Positions 56,457 to 64,000 of a DNA stretch of 64,000 nt are shown one piece after another (within the stretch, counting starts at the first letter, position 1; each line of letters starts with the position of its first letter). The notes below the pieces were generated by a model. That model was given only the letters and a program-made list of their open reading frames with translations. It was not told where the DNA came from and made no database searches. The DNA comes from Posidoniimonas polymericola (GTDB lineage: Bacteria; Planctomycetota; Planctomycetia; Pirellulales; Lacipirellulaceae), in the NCBI RefSeq assembly GCF_007859935.1, contig NZ_SJPO01000001.1, forward strand, positions 620,001 through 684,000, given 5' to 3'. The position numbers and the translations under genes were made by a program.

Positions 56457-58103
56457 ATGATGACAGCGTTCCCGTCCTGCCGCTCGGCGGCCCCGATGCT
56501 CAGGCCGATCCTCGTTGCCGCGGCGGCGTGCCTGCTCGCGTCGACCGAGCGAGCCGCCGCCGACGCCATCCGCACCGTTGCCCTCTCGGATCAGATAGCG
56601 CCGGGGTTCGACGAGCCGTTCGATTGGATTATTGATTCGGGCATCGCGATCAATGATCGCGGTTCGGTTGTGTTCCGCGGGGCCGTTGGTGAACCGCGGG
56701 CGTATGGGATCTGGAGAGAAGTCGACGGCAACCTTTCGCTCGTCGCCAGTGAGGGCGATCCGGCGCCCGGAACGCCCGATGTGTTCGGAACGTTTGACTC
56801 TTCGGACTTCGTGTTCGATCGGCCGATCATCAACAACCAGGACGTGGTCCTCTTCGCCGGCACCAGCCGCGACGACACGAGCTCGCGGTTTGGCCTGTGG
56901 GCTCAGCCCAAGGTTGGTGAGGCGACGCTCGTCGCGATTGAGGATCGTGACCTGGCCCCGCCGGACTATCAGCTGGTCAGCCACTTCCGGTACACAGCGA
57001 ACGATCGCGGCGAGGTGGCCATGCACGCCGCGCAGGACGCCGGCCCCGACTCGGCGTTGCTGCAGGGGATCGCCATCGACGGGCTGTCGCTGCTGGTGCA
57101 AGAGTCCGAGGTGCTGGGGGCGAGCGGCTACCATGTCGATGACATTCCGAGGTCGCAGGTATGGATCAATGATAACGGCTACGGGATTGTCAGCGCTGCG
57201 TTGGAGGACGACGGGGCCAATCCTCACGTGGGGCTGTTGCTGACCCACCCGGGCGAGCCCGCCCAGCCGCTGGCGGTGCAGGAAGTCGCTGGCGAGATCG
57301 GCGGGGCCCAAACGTCCTACTCCTATATCGCAGGCGGGGTGAACAATCGGAACACAGTCGTGTATACGGACCAGCGTTTCTCGCGAGACGATCCGTCGCT
57401 GTTCCAGCAGAGCCTCTGGGAGTGGAGCCCCAGCTCGGGCGCCGAACTCCTGGCGAGGACCGGCGAAGTCCACGAGGACCTCGGGGTTACGTTTGTCAGG
57501 ATCAGCCACGCCGTCGTGAACGGAAACGACCAAACCGCGTTCCTGGCCCGCACCATCGACGGCGAGGGCCAGTGGTCCGCGCAGGGGCTCTGGCTCGAGT
57601 CGCCCGACGGCGTGCTCACGGCGGTCGTCGAGCAGGGCGCCGACGCGCCGGGCGCCGCGGCGCAGTTCCTGTCGGTCGGCGATGGAATCTCCGTGAATCG
57701 TCGGGGGCAGATTGCTTTCTTGGGGCACCTCCAGGGCGACGGCGTGACCAGCGACAACAGCGGGGGGATCTGGGCGACCGACGCCGACGGCCAGCTTCAG
57801 TTGGTCGCCCGTCACGGGCAGACCATCGACGTGAGCAGCGACGCCACGACGCCAGACCTCCGAGTCATCGACCGGTTGTACTTCTACACAAACAGCAATG
57901 GCAACAGCCCCATGAGCGGGCTCGAAGACGGCCGTGCTAGCCCGTTCAACGAAGCCGGCGAAATCGTGTTCGACGCCCGCTTCACCGACGGAACCACCGG
58001 CGTTTTTGTTTCGCGGCTGGTCGCCGTGCCGGAGCCGAGCGTGACGTTGCTCGCCGGGGTGGCCGCGCTCGCGGCGGCCGGTGGCGGTCGCCGGCGGGCG
58101 TGA
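56457..58103 (+). CDS. PEP-CTERM protein of the beta-propeller-like DUF7453 type
   Basis: A 548-residue exported protein with signal peptide (ILVAAAACLLASTERAAA). The body consists of repeats with INDRGSVVFRG, INNQDVVLFAG, ANDRGEVAMHA, INDNGYGIVSA, VNNRNTVVYTD, VNGNDQTAFLAR and VNRRGQIAFLG, each about 55-70 residues. This is a clear repeat series of a beta-propeller type. The PEP-CTERM tail is VPEPSVTLLAGVAALAAAGGGRRRA. Its role is unknown. Confidence 0.88.
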   Translation: MMTAFPSCRSAAPMLRPILVAAAACLLASTERAAADAIRTVALSDQIAPGFDEPFDWIIDSGIAINDRGSVVFRGAVGEPRAYGIWREVDGNLSLVASEGDPAPGTPDVFGTFDSSDFVFDRPIINNQDVVLFAGTSRDDTSSRFGLWAQPKVGEATLVAIEDRDLAPPDYQLVSHFRYTANDRGEVAMHAAQDAGPDSALLQGIAIDGLSLLVQESEVLGASGYHVDDIPRSQVWINDNGYGIVSAALEDDGANPHVGLLLTHPGEPAQPLAVQEVAGEIGGAQTSYSYIAGGVNNRNTVVYTDQRFSRDDPSLFQQSLWEWSPSSGAELLARTGEVHEDLGVTFVRISHAVVNGNDQTAFLARTIDGEGQWSAQGLWLESPDGVLTAVVEQGADAPGAAAQFLSVGDGISVNRRGQIAFLGHLQGDGVTSDNSGGIWATDADGQLQLVARHGQTIDVSSDATTPDLRVIDRLYFYTNSNGNSPMSGLEDGRASPFNEAGEIVFDARFTDGTTGVFVSRLVAVPEPSVTLLAGVAALAAAGGGRRRA

Positions 58104-58110
58104 AGCCGAG

Positions 58111-59181
58111 CTACCGCACCATCACGGCGTCGATTGCGCGGTGCAGCCGGTTCCAGTCCTCGACCACGTGCCGCTTGGCCGACTCGTTGAACCGTGCGAC
58201 GTTGCCGTCCTCGCGGGAGTAGCGGAACGTGGCCAGGTCCAGCGGCGAGTCGGCCAGCGCCTCGTGCACGCGTGCGGTGTGCTTCTCGTGGTCGTCGACA
58301 AACACCACGGCGCGGAACGCCCGCGACTCGACCAGCGTGCCGTTGTCCGGGATCGCCCGGGCCAGCAGGGTCTGCAGCATGTAGCCCTTGTGCTGGCCGG
58401 CGGTCATGTAGATGCCGTTGGCGTAGCTGACCGGCGCGAGGCGGCCCTCGATCTGCTGGATGATCTCGGCCGACAGCCCGTGCGCGTCGGGGCGGTTGGC
58501 GTCGAACGGCAAGAACAGGCCGCGGGCCTCGTCGATGCGGAGGGCAGAAACGGAAAAGTCGTAGCCGTTGCGGGTGAGTTCCCGCTCGGCGGCGTCGCGG
58601 AAGCTATGCCCCCGCGAGGTGAGCACCACGGTCGTGACGCCGAGGTCCTGGATCTGTTCGATCAACGCCGGCAGCTCCGGCTGGGGCGGGTGCATGCCGC
58701 TCAGCGCGAACAGTTCGCCCTGCACGCCCAGCAGCCCCGGGAAGTCGCGGGCGACCAGGTCACGCGAGCGGGGGTTGTCCTGCTGCAGCTGGGCCTGCCA
58801 ATTGAACCACTGGTCGCTGCCGAGGTCCTGGTTCATCGCCAACAGCGTGTTGTCGATGTCCATCACCAGCAGCACCCCAGCGGCGGTGTGCTTGGCGGCG
58901 AACTTCTCAACCTGCTTCACCACTCGCTCGAAATCGGCGGTGGTGACTGCCTTGCGGATCCGAGCGCCGGCGGGGCGTTCAGCGGCGCCGGCTTCAGCGG
59001 CGGGCTGCTCGCTGCTCGGCGGTTCGGCCGCAGGGGCGAGCGCCGGCTCCTCGGCCGCGGCCCAGGGGGACCACAGCAGAGCAATCGCAAGGACGAGCAG
59101 CGTAGGGCGAGGCAGATTCAAGGTGGCAGCCAGATGTCGGGGTCGCTGGGGCGTGGCACTGAGGGAATCGCAAGAAAACAT
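58111..59181 (-). CDS. DUF2608 HAD-like exported protein
   Basis: A 356-residue protein with a hydrophobic N-terminal export segment (TLLVLAIALLWSPWAAA), a Pro/Ala/Glu-rich linker (about residues 45-75) and a DUF2608 domain. HAD-like motif I is LLVMDIDNTLLAM (D-x-D-x-T), motif II VVLTSRG, and motif IV-like VVFVDDHEKH. The family relates to haloacid dehalogenase phosphatases. Its target is unknown. The stop lies seven bases from that of the convergent PEP-CTERM gene. Confidence 0.85.
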   Translation of the reverse strand: MFSCDSLSATPQRPRHLAATLNLPRPTLLVLAIALLWSPWAAAEEPALAPAAEPPSSEQPAAEAGAAERPAGARIRKAVTTADFERVVKQVEKFAAKHTAAGVLLVMDIDNTLLAMNQDLGSDQWFNWQAQLQQDNPRSRDLVARDFPGLLGVQGELFALSGMHPPQPELPALIEQIQDLGVTTVVLTSRGHSFRDAAERELTRNGYDFSVSALRIDEARGLFLPFDANRPDAHGLSAEIIQQIEGRLAPVSYANGIYMTAGQHKGYMLQTLLARAIPDNGTLVESRAFRAVVFVDDHEKHTARVHEALADSPLDLATFRYSREDGNVARFNESAKRHVVEDWNRLHRAIDAVMVR

Positions 59182-59376
59182 CCTCGCCAATCTACCCATT
59201 CTAACAAGCCTGCGGCCGCCTCGCTGCGGGCCTTTCTATCGGCCGCAAGAGACGCCGTAGTGGGCGTGAAATCGCTATTTGCCGTCGGTTTTCGGTCGAA
59301 ACCGGCCGCCCCGCGCGGTTCAATAGAGCGTGCCTCGCCGCCCCGCCGCTCCCGCCGTAACCCCGATGGCCGCTCG

Positions 59377-60762
59377 ATGCCCGTCGCAAAACCGCCTGCC
59401 TTTCGACTGCTCCTCCTGCTGGCCTGCCTTGTGGCCGCGCCGCTGCTGGCGGGCCAGCCGTGCAAAATAACCGTCGTCGACGCCGAGAACGGTTGGCCCG
59501 TGCCGCTGGTCGAGTTGACCACTACGAGCCATGTCGAGTTCGTAACCGACAACGCCGGTGTTGTGGCGTTTGACCTGCCAGAGTTCATGGGCCGCGAGAC
59601 CTGGCTGACGGTCGCGTCGCACGGGTACGAGGTTCCTCAGGACGGCTTTGGCTACCGCGGCGTGCGGGTGACGCCGACCGCCGGCGGCGATCTGACAATC
59701 AAGATCGAGCGGAAGCAGATCGCCAAGCGGCTCGGCCGGCTGACCGGGTCGGGGCTGTTCGCCGAGGCCCAGCAATTGGGCGAGCACCGCCCCTGGCGAG
59801 AGTCGGGCGTGGTCGGATCGGACACGGCCTACGCCGCCGAGCACCGCGGCCGGCTGCACTGGATCTGGGGCGACACGGGCCTGCCGGGGTACCCGCTCGG
59901 CATCTTCCAGACGCCCGGCGCGGTGTCGGAGCTTACCCCGCTGACGAGCTTCGAGCCGCCGATCGCGGTCCGCTACGACTACTTCCGCGACCAGCGGGGC
60001 AAGGTCCGCAACCTGGTTCCGATACCCGGCAAAGGTCCGACCTGGACTTCGGCGGTGGTCTCGTTGCCCGACACGCGGGGCGAGCCGCACCTGGTTGGGA
60101 CCTACGCCAAGATCCCGGAGCACCTGGCCGCCAATGAGATGGGGCTAGTCGAGTGGAACGAAGCGGCCGAGCAGTTCGAGCGTGTGCTGACGTTCTGGAA
60201 GAAGTCAGATGAACAGCCCAAGCCCCCGCGGCTGCGGCCCGACGGGCATGTCGCGATCGCCGCGGACGACACGGGGCGCGAGTGGGCCTACTTCGGCGGT
60301 CCCCCCAACATCCGCTGCCCGGCGACCTACGAGGCGTGGCGCAACCGCGAGACCTGGGAGCCGGTCGACAACCCATGCGAGTTCCCCGCCGCCGGGGGCG
60401 GCCGCGTAGCGGTCGCCTCAGCCGACCTCGCCTGGAGCGACTTCCGCCAGAAGTGGGTAATGATTGTGCAGCAGAAGTTTGGCGACTCGGTCTTCGGCGA
60501 AGTGTGGTACCTGGAGGGCGACTCGCCCACGGGGCCGTGGGGGCCGGCGGTGAAGATCGCCAGCCACAACAACTACACCTTCTACAACATCCAGATCGAC
60601 CGCTGGTTCGCCGACCGCCGTTCGCCCGTGCTGCTGTTCGAGGGGACCTACACGCACACCTTCACCGACAACCCGCATCAGACGCCCCGCTGGGACTACA
60701 ACCAGGTGCTGTACCGCCTGGACCTAGACGATCCGAGCCTTGCGGCCGCGCGGCGGGACTGA
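59377..60762 (+). CDS. Secreted beta-propeller protein with regulatory-like N-terminal domain
   Basis: A 461-residue exported protein. The signal peptide is LLLLLACLVAAPLLA. Residues about 25-110 form a carboxypeptidase-regulatory-like sandwich (CKITVVDAENGWPVPLVELTTTSHVEFVTDNAGVVAFDLPEFMG). The remaining 340 residues look like a five-bladed propeller of the GH43/DUF4185 kind (GVVGSDTAYAAEHRGRLHWIWGDTG ... HVAIAADDTGREWAYFGGPP ... AWSDFRQKWVMIVQQKFGDS ... SHNNYTFYNIQIDRWFADRRSPVLLFEGTYTHTF). No catalytic triad could be assigned. It precedes a GH43-like gene on the same strand. The ATG at 59377 is the first that leaves a proper signal peptide. Confidence 0.8.
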   Translation: MPVAKPPAFRLLLLLACLVAAPLLAGQPCKITVVDAENGWPVPLVELTTTSHVEFVTDNAGVVAFDLPEFMGRETWLTVASHGYEVPQDGFGYRGVRVTPTAGGDLTIKIERKQIAKRLGRLTGSGLFAEAQQLGEHRPWRESGVVGSDTAYAAEHRGRLHWIWGDTGLPGYPLGIFQTPGAVSELTPLTSFEPPIAVRYDYFRDQRGKVRNLVPIPGKGPTWTSAVVSLPDTRGEPHLVGTYAKIPEHLAANEMGLVEWNEAAEQFERVLTFWKKSDEQPKPPRLRPDGHVAIAADDTGREWAYFGGPPNIRCPATYEAWRNRETWEPVDNPCEFPAAGGGRVAVASADLAWSDFRQKWVMIVQQKFGDSVFGEVWYLEGDSPTGPWGPAVKIASHNNYTFYNIQIDRWFADRRSPVLLFEGTYTHTFTDNPHQTPRWDYNQVLYRLDLDDPSLAAARRD

Positions 60763-60923
60763 CCGGCTGAGTCCTTGTTGCACAGGCCCGCATCGCGGCC
60801 GTGCCGCCGAAAACTTCGCCTCGTTTAGCTTTTTGACTAGACTGGGGGAGCCCGCTCGCGGCCCGCTCGTCGGCCTGGCAGGCGGCTTCTCTTGGAGCGG
60901 ATCAAATCGGAAGAGGTGGTTGG

Positions 60924-62222
60924 ATGTCAGGCGTGGGTCGATTGCGTTGGCTCTTGGGGGTGTGGGCGGTGTTCGCGTTGGCGGCTCCAAAAGTTGTCCA
61001 CGCCGAAGACGTGCTGCTCTTCCCCTACTTCGACTCCAACGGCGAGAACGGCGTCTACCTCTCGTGGAGCCACGACGGACGCACGTTCCACCAGGCGAAC
61101 TCCGGCCAACCGATCTTTACGCCGCCCCAGTGGGGCGGCGGCCAGAACCTGACCCGCGACCCGTCAATCGTCTACAACGACGGCCTGTTCCACATGGTCT
61201 GGACCTCCAACTGGTCCGGCAATATCTTCGGCTACGCGTCGTCGCCCGACCTGATCAACTGGTCCACACCGCAGCAGGTGCAGCCGTTCCCCAACGGCTC
61301 CGAGCAGCCCAACAACACCTGGGCGCCCGAGATCCTGTGGGACCACATCGCGAGCGACTACAAGATCGTCTGGTCATCGACGCTGCCGAGCGAGCTCAAC
61401 GACAACGACGGCAGCCAGGACCCGCACGGCGGCGACCACCGCATGTACTACACCAGCACGACCGACTTCCAATCGTTCTCTTCGCCGGAGCTGATCTACC
61501 CCGACCTCGACTACAGCGTGATCGACGCCCACATCGTGTGGCAGCCGGGCGGCCGCGGCGGGACAGGCCGGTGGGTAATGTCGCTCAAGCGGGAGCAGGG
61601 CGCCAGCCAGGGCGGCAAGAACATCCGCCTGGCGTTTAGCGACGCCGCGATCAGCCCGGCCAGCTTCATCAACCCGACCGAGCCGTACGTCGGCTCCGGC
61701 ACGGCGATCCAGGGCGGCCAAGAGGCCGAGGGCTCGTCGATGGTCTACTGGAACGACGAGTGGCTCCTGTACTGGGACGCGTACACCAGCGGCCACTACT
61801 CGCTGGCGTCGTCCACCGACCTGGAAAACTGGACCGACGATTCGAACGAGCTGTCCTTCCCGGTCGACCACCCGCGGCACGGCACCGTGATGATCGCCGA
61901 CGCCGCGAACGTCGGCTGGCGCCTTGCCGCGCGGGGCGACCTCAACTCGGACGGCGTTGTGGACGTCGGCGACTACCAGATCCTGATCGGCAACCACCTA
62001 ACCGACCTATCGGCCTACGACCAGCTCGGCCAGGCCATCCGCGGCGACCTCGACGCCGACGGCGACAACGACTTCGACGACTTCCGCCTGTTCAAGACCG
62101 ACTACGAGCGGACGTACGGCGCCGGCTCGTTCGCCGCAATGCTGGCGGTCCCAGAACCGGCCGCGTCGGCCTGGTTGCTCGCCCTTTTCACCGTCACGAC
62201 GCTGCGGCGCCGCCGCACCTGA
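60924..62222 (+). CDS. GH43-like glycosidase with dockerin-like and PEP-CTERM ends
   Basis: A 432-residue exported protein with signal peptide (GVWAVFALAAPKVVHA). The five-bladed propeller of glycoside hydrolase family 43 is visible: an N-terminal FPYFDSNGENGVYLSWS, a TRDPSIVYNDGLFHMVWTSNW block, NNTWAPEILWD and a VIDAHIVWQPGG stretch. Family 43 enzymes act on arabinan or xylan side chains. A dockerin-like calcium loop pair follows (GDLNSDGVVDVGDYQILIGNH and GDLDADGDNDFDDFRLFKTDY). The tail is PEP-CTERM: VPEPAASAWLLALFTVTTLRRRRT. Confidence 0.9.
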   Translation: MSGVGRLRWLLGVWAVFALAAPKVVHAEDVLLFPYFDSNGENGVYLSWSHDGRTFHQANSGQPIFTPPQWGGGQNLTRDPSIVYNDGLFHMVWTSNWSGNIFGYASSPDLINWSTPQQVQPFPNGSEQPNNTWAPEILWDHIASDYKIVWSSTLPSELNDNDGSQDPHGGDHRMYYTSTTDFQSFSSPELIYPDLDYSVIDAHIVWQPGGRGGTGRWVMSLKREQGASQGGKNIRLAFSDAAISPASFINPTEPYVGSGTAIQGGQEAEGSSMVYWNDEWLLYWDAYTSGHYSLASSTDLENWTDDSNELSFPVDHPRHGTVMIADAANVGWRLAARGDLNSDGVVDVGDYQILIGNHLTDLSAYDQLGQAIRGDLDADGDNDFDDFRLFKTDYERTYGAGSFAAMLAVPEPAASAWLLALFTVTTLRRRRT

Positions 62223-62225
62223 GTT

Positions 62226-62480
62226 ATGGCGGAGACGACAGCCGAACAGATCGCAGCGTGCCTCCTGGAACTCGCCGAGCAGAGGGGCGCCGGCAAGACC
62301 TTCTGCCCGTCCGAGGCGGCGCGGCGGCTCTCGCCCGAGGACTGGCGGCCGCTGATGCCGGCGATCCGTTCGGTCGCCACCCGACTGGCCGAGAAGGGCG
62401 GCCTGGCAATCACCCAGGCAGGCCGTCCGGCGTCGATCGACGCCAAGGGGCCGATCCGGCTGGGGCTGCCGGATTGCTAG
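62226..62480 (+). CDS. DUF3253 protein
   Basis: An 84-residue helical protein of the DUF3253 family (QIAACLLELAEQRGAGKTFCPSEAARRLSPEDWRPLMPAIRSVATRLAEKGGLAITQAGRPASI). The fold looks like a winged helix; some members are thought to bind nucleic acid, but the function is unknown. It starts three bases after the GH43 stop and may be translated as part of the same message. Confidence 0.88.
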   Translation: MAETTAEQIAACLLELAEQRGAGKTFCPSEAARRLSPEDWRPLMPAIRSVATRLAEKGGLAITQAGRPASIDAKGPIRLGLPDC

Positions 62481-62518
62481 CTGGTCTAGTCTTAGGGGAC
62501 GCTGGCTGACAAGGCCAT

Positions 62519-62556
62519 CAATAAGCCCCGCCCCTTCCAGAGAGAAGAGGCAGGGC
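62519..62556 (-). terminator. Intrinsic terminator of the DUF892 gene
   Basis: Twelve-base arms with two G-U pairs (62525-62536 and 62545-62556) form a hairpin on the minus strand followed by TTATT. It lies about 23 bases after the DUF892 stop. Confidence 0.65.
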
Positions 62557-62578
62557 CCACAGTCGGTGCAGGCCCGCA

Positions 62579-63070
62579 CTAGGCGGTAGCGGCCAGTTTA
62601 TTCAGGTTCTTCGAGAGCTTGGTCAGCTTCTTGTCGGCCGACTCTTCCTCGTCGATATTCTGCTTGAGCAGCTTGAGAGCCTTGGAGTAGCCGAGCACCT
62701 CGGCCCACGTGCAGAGCGTGCCGTAAGTGGCGATCTCGTAGTGCTCTGCCTTCTGGGCGCAAGCAATGATCAGAGCGTCCTTCACCTCGGGGTCGGCGTC
62801 TTCCTTCAGGCAGTCTTCACCTTCCTTGATGATGCCCTTCATCGCCTCGCAGGCTTTAGCGCGTGCGGACTTGCCGGTTTCTTCGAAGGACTGCTCGACA
62901 CGCTCCACGTGCTTCTCGGTCTCGGCGAGATGGTTCTCGAAAGCCGCCTTTAGGTCTTTGCTGTGAGACTTTTTGGCCATCTTGGGAAGCACCTTGAGCA
63001 GCTGCTTCTCGGCGCTCAGCACATCACGCAGCTCGTCGTAAAAGGCGTCGGCGAGTGTATCTAGGGACAT
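62579..63070 (-). CDS. DUF892 (YciE/YciF-like) stress protein
   Basis: A 163-residue all-helical protein of the DUF892 family, a ferritin-like fold. Metal-binding-like residues appear in [39 protein letters not shown], and [16 protein letters not shown]. coli YciE/YciF belong here and are stress-induced. A diiron site is expected by family; the exact role is unknown. A GGAG-like site is weak. Confidence 0.9.
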   Translation of the reverse strand: MSLDTLADAFYDELRDVLSAEKQLLKVLPKMAKKSHSKDLKAAFENHLAETEKHVERVEQSFEETGKSARAKACEAMKGIIKEGEDCLKEDADPEVKDALIIACAQKAEHYEIATYGTLCTWAEVLGYSKALKLLKQNIDEEESADKKLTKLSKNLNKLAATA

Positions 63071-63337
63071 GGTTGCTCCTTGAGGGGGATGAGGGGAGCC
63101 CGCTCCAACTTTGCGTCGGGGCGAGCAAGGGGGCGTTGATGTTCAACTCGGCGGCGCTCTGGCCACCGTGCACGGCCCTACCGTAGGCAATTGCCGTGCC
63201 GTAGAGATTCAAGAGAGAACCACGCCATTCGGACCGAGGAATGCCTCCCCACGCATCGGTCTCAGCAGGCGGACGCCGCTAGGCGAGCAGCTAAGAGGCC
63301 AACATGAGCGTGGCGCGCTCACGACATCGGCGAGAAT

Positions 63338-64000
63338 TCAGCCAGAAGCGTGGCGGTTCTTGGAGAGCTTCTTCTTGATCTCCTTCTTCAGGTCGCCCAG
63401 AACCGAGGCCTTGTTGGTGTTCTCCAGCACCTGCATCACGACCTTTTTGGGGCCCTTGTCACCCCAGCTCGATCCCTGCTCGAAGTACACCCGCGCCGCC
63501 TGGCCGACGATGTAGCTGCCGTAGCCGGCGGCCGCGGCCTGGGGCGCGGCGACCAGCGGCGCCGCGGCGCCGAGCGAGATCCCCTTCAGCAGCGAGCTGC
63601 CGTAGCTGGTCACGGCCTCGCCGAGCATCACCCAGCCGGCCGCCTTGGCGAGCGACAGCGCCAGGTCCCGGGCGCGGCCGACGCTCATCTCCAGCCCGTA
63701 GACGTTGGCCAGCGTAACGATCATCGCCGCGTCGACAGCCAAGCCGCCGGCAACGTCCGCCACCGCCACCGGGTTGAGCGCCACGGCGGTCGCCTTGGCG
63801 ACCGCGAACGTGCGGATCACCTGGGTCGCCTTCTGGTTGCGCATCTGCACGCGGATTGCGGCGATGCGGTCGCTGCGGTCCGCGGCGTACATCGACGCGT
63901 TCAGCGCAATCAGCGACGAGCCGTCTGCCTCCAGCACCTCGAGGATCCGCTCGCGGAGCCCGCCGACGTCGACCGGCGGCTTCCGCCACTCGCTCCGCTG
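63338..64000 (-). CDS. C-terminal part of a DUF697 protein, cut by window edge
   Basis: The frame is open to the window end, giving the last 220 residues. It has four to five hydrophobic segments (AVALNPVAVADVAGGLAVDAAMIVTLANVYGL, LAKAAGWVMLGEAVTSYGSSLLKGISLG, APLVAAPQAAAAGYGSYIVGQAARVYF) typical of DUF697/YcjF-like proteins, often the membrane half of GTPases with an Era-like domain upstream. The GTPase part, if present, lies outside. The C-terminus is lysine-rich (LKKEIKKKLSKNR). Confidence 0.75.
   Translation of the reverse strand, partial: QRSEWRKPPVDVGGLRERILEVLEADGSSLIALNASMYAADRSDRIAAIRVQMRNQKATQVIRTFAVAKATAVALNPVAVADVAGGLAVDAAMIVTLANVYGLEMSVGRARDLALSLAKAAGWVMLGEAVTSYGSSLLKGISLGAAAPLVAAPQAAAAGYGSYIVGQAARVYFEQGSSWGDKGPKKVVMQVLENTNKASVLGDLKKEIKKKLSKNRHASG

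Overview
The window looks like the chromosome of a planctomycete of the order Pirellulales, probably close to Lacipirellulaceae; the rank below phylum is an inference. The signs are the high G+C, a DUF1559 pilin-like protein, a cytochrome-DUF1549/DUF1553 gene followed by a DUF1501 gene, a DUF1080 protein, a sulfatase, a BlaI/M56 pair, a rank of large secreted proteins, and eight proteins ending in a PEP-CTERM sorting tail. No exosortase, rRNA, tRNA, CRISPR array, prophage or insertion sequence was recognised. The gene order looks like ordinary chromosome rather than an obvious island.

Layout. 1-2.7 kb (minus): a DUF1559 protein, a small lipoprotein and a G8-domain protein cut by the window edge, as an operon. 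2.9-5.9 kb: a divergent module in which a sigma-54 activator with a four-cysteine GAF domain faces an AhpD-like protein that has a sigma-54-type promoter; a DUF1348 protein follows behind a strong hairpin. 6-11 kb: two PEP-CTERM proteins around a LolD-type ABC ATPase, a HEAT-repeat protein and a DUF374 acyltransferase. 11-18.7 kb: an unusual DUF5685/cysteine-rich/NfeD-like fusion, uvrB, secreted and membrane proteins of unknown function, a PEP-CTERM protein and an Xaa-Pro peptidase. 18.8-23.6 kb: a PEP-CTERM protein, a family 10 pectate lyase, a thioredoxin-like protein, a homocysteine methyltransferase and a DUF1569 protein. 23.7-28.1 kb: the two-gene DUF1549/DUF1553 plus DUF1501 unit. 29.5-33.3 kb: a large hybrid histidine kinase and a single-domain receiver. 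33.3-38.9 kb: a Cu/Zn-type permease with HMA domain, a GNAT enzyme, a nucleoside hydrolase and the BlaI/M56 operon with a visible operator. 39-47.2 kb: a sulfatase and two very large secreted proteins. 47.3-50.5 kb: the primary sigma factor, starting at TTG, then 1.5 kb without a credible gene. 50.5-56.3 kb: small membrane and zinc-ribbon-like proteins, a methyltransferase, a signal peptidase I homologue that has lost both catalytic residues, an HD protein and a DUF1080 protein. 56.4-64 kb: a PEP-CTERM protein, a DUF2608 phosphatase-like protein, two beta-propeller proteins (one GH43-like), DUF3253, DUF892 and the end of a DUF697 protein.

The recurring theme is breakdown or binding of polysaccharides and sulfated or pectic glycans at the cell surface (PL10, GH43, sulfatase, DUF1080, DUF1549/DUF1501, LamG, G8, PEP-CTERM and dockerin-like tails). 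Mixed in are regulators that seem to sense redox or envelope stress (GAF-Cys/sigma-54, BlaI/M56, hybrid kinase). The most unusual items are the degenerate signal peptidase, the DUF5685-NfeD fusion, the cysteine GAF/sigma-54/AhpD module and the M56 protein with a secretin-like C-terminus.
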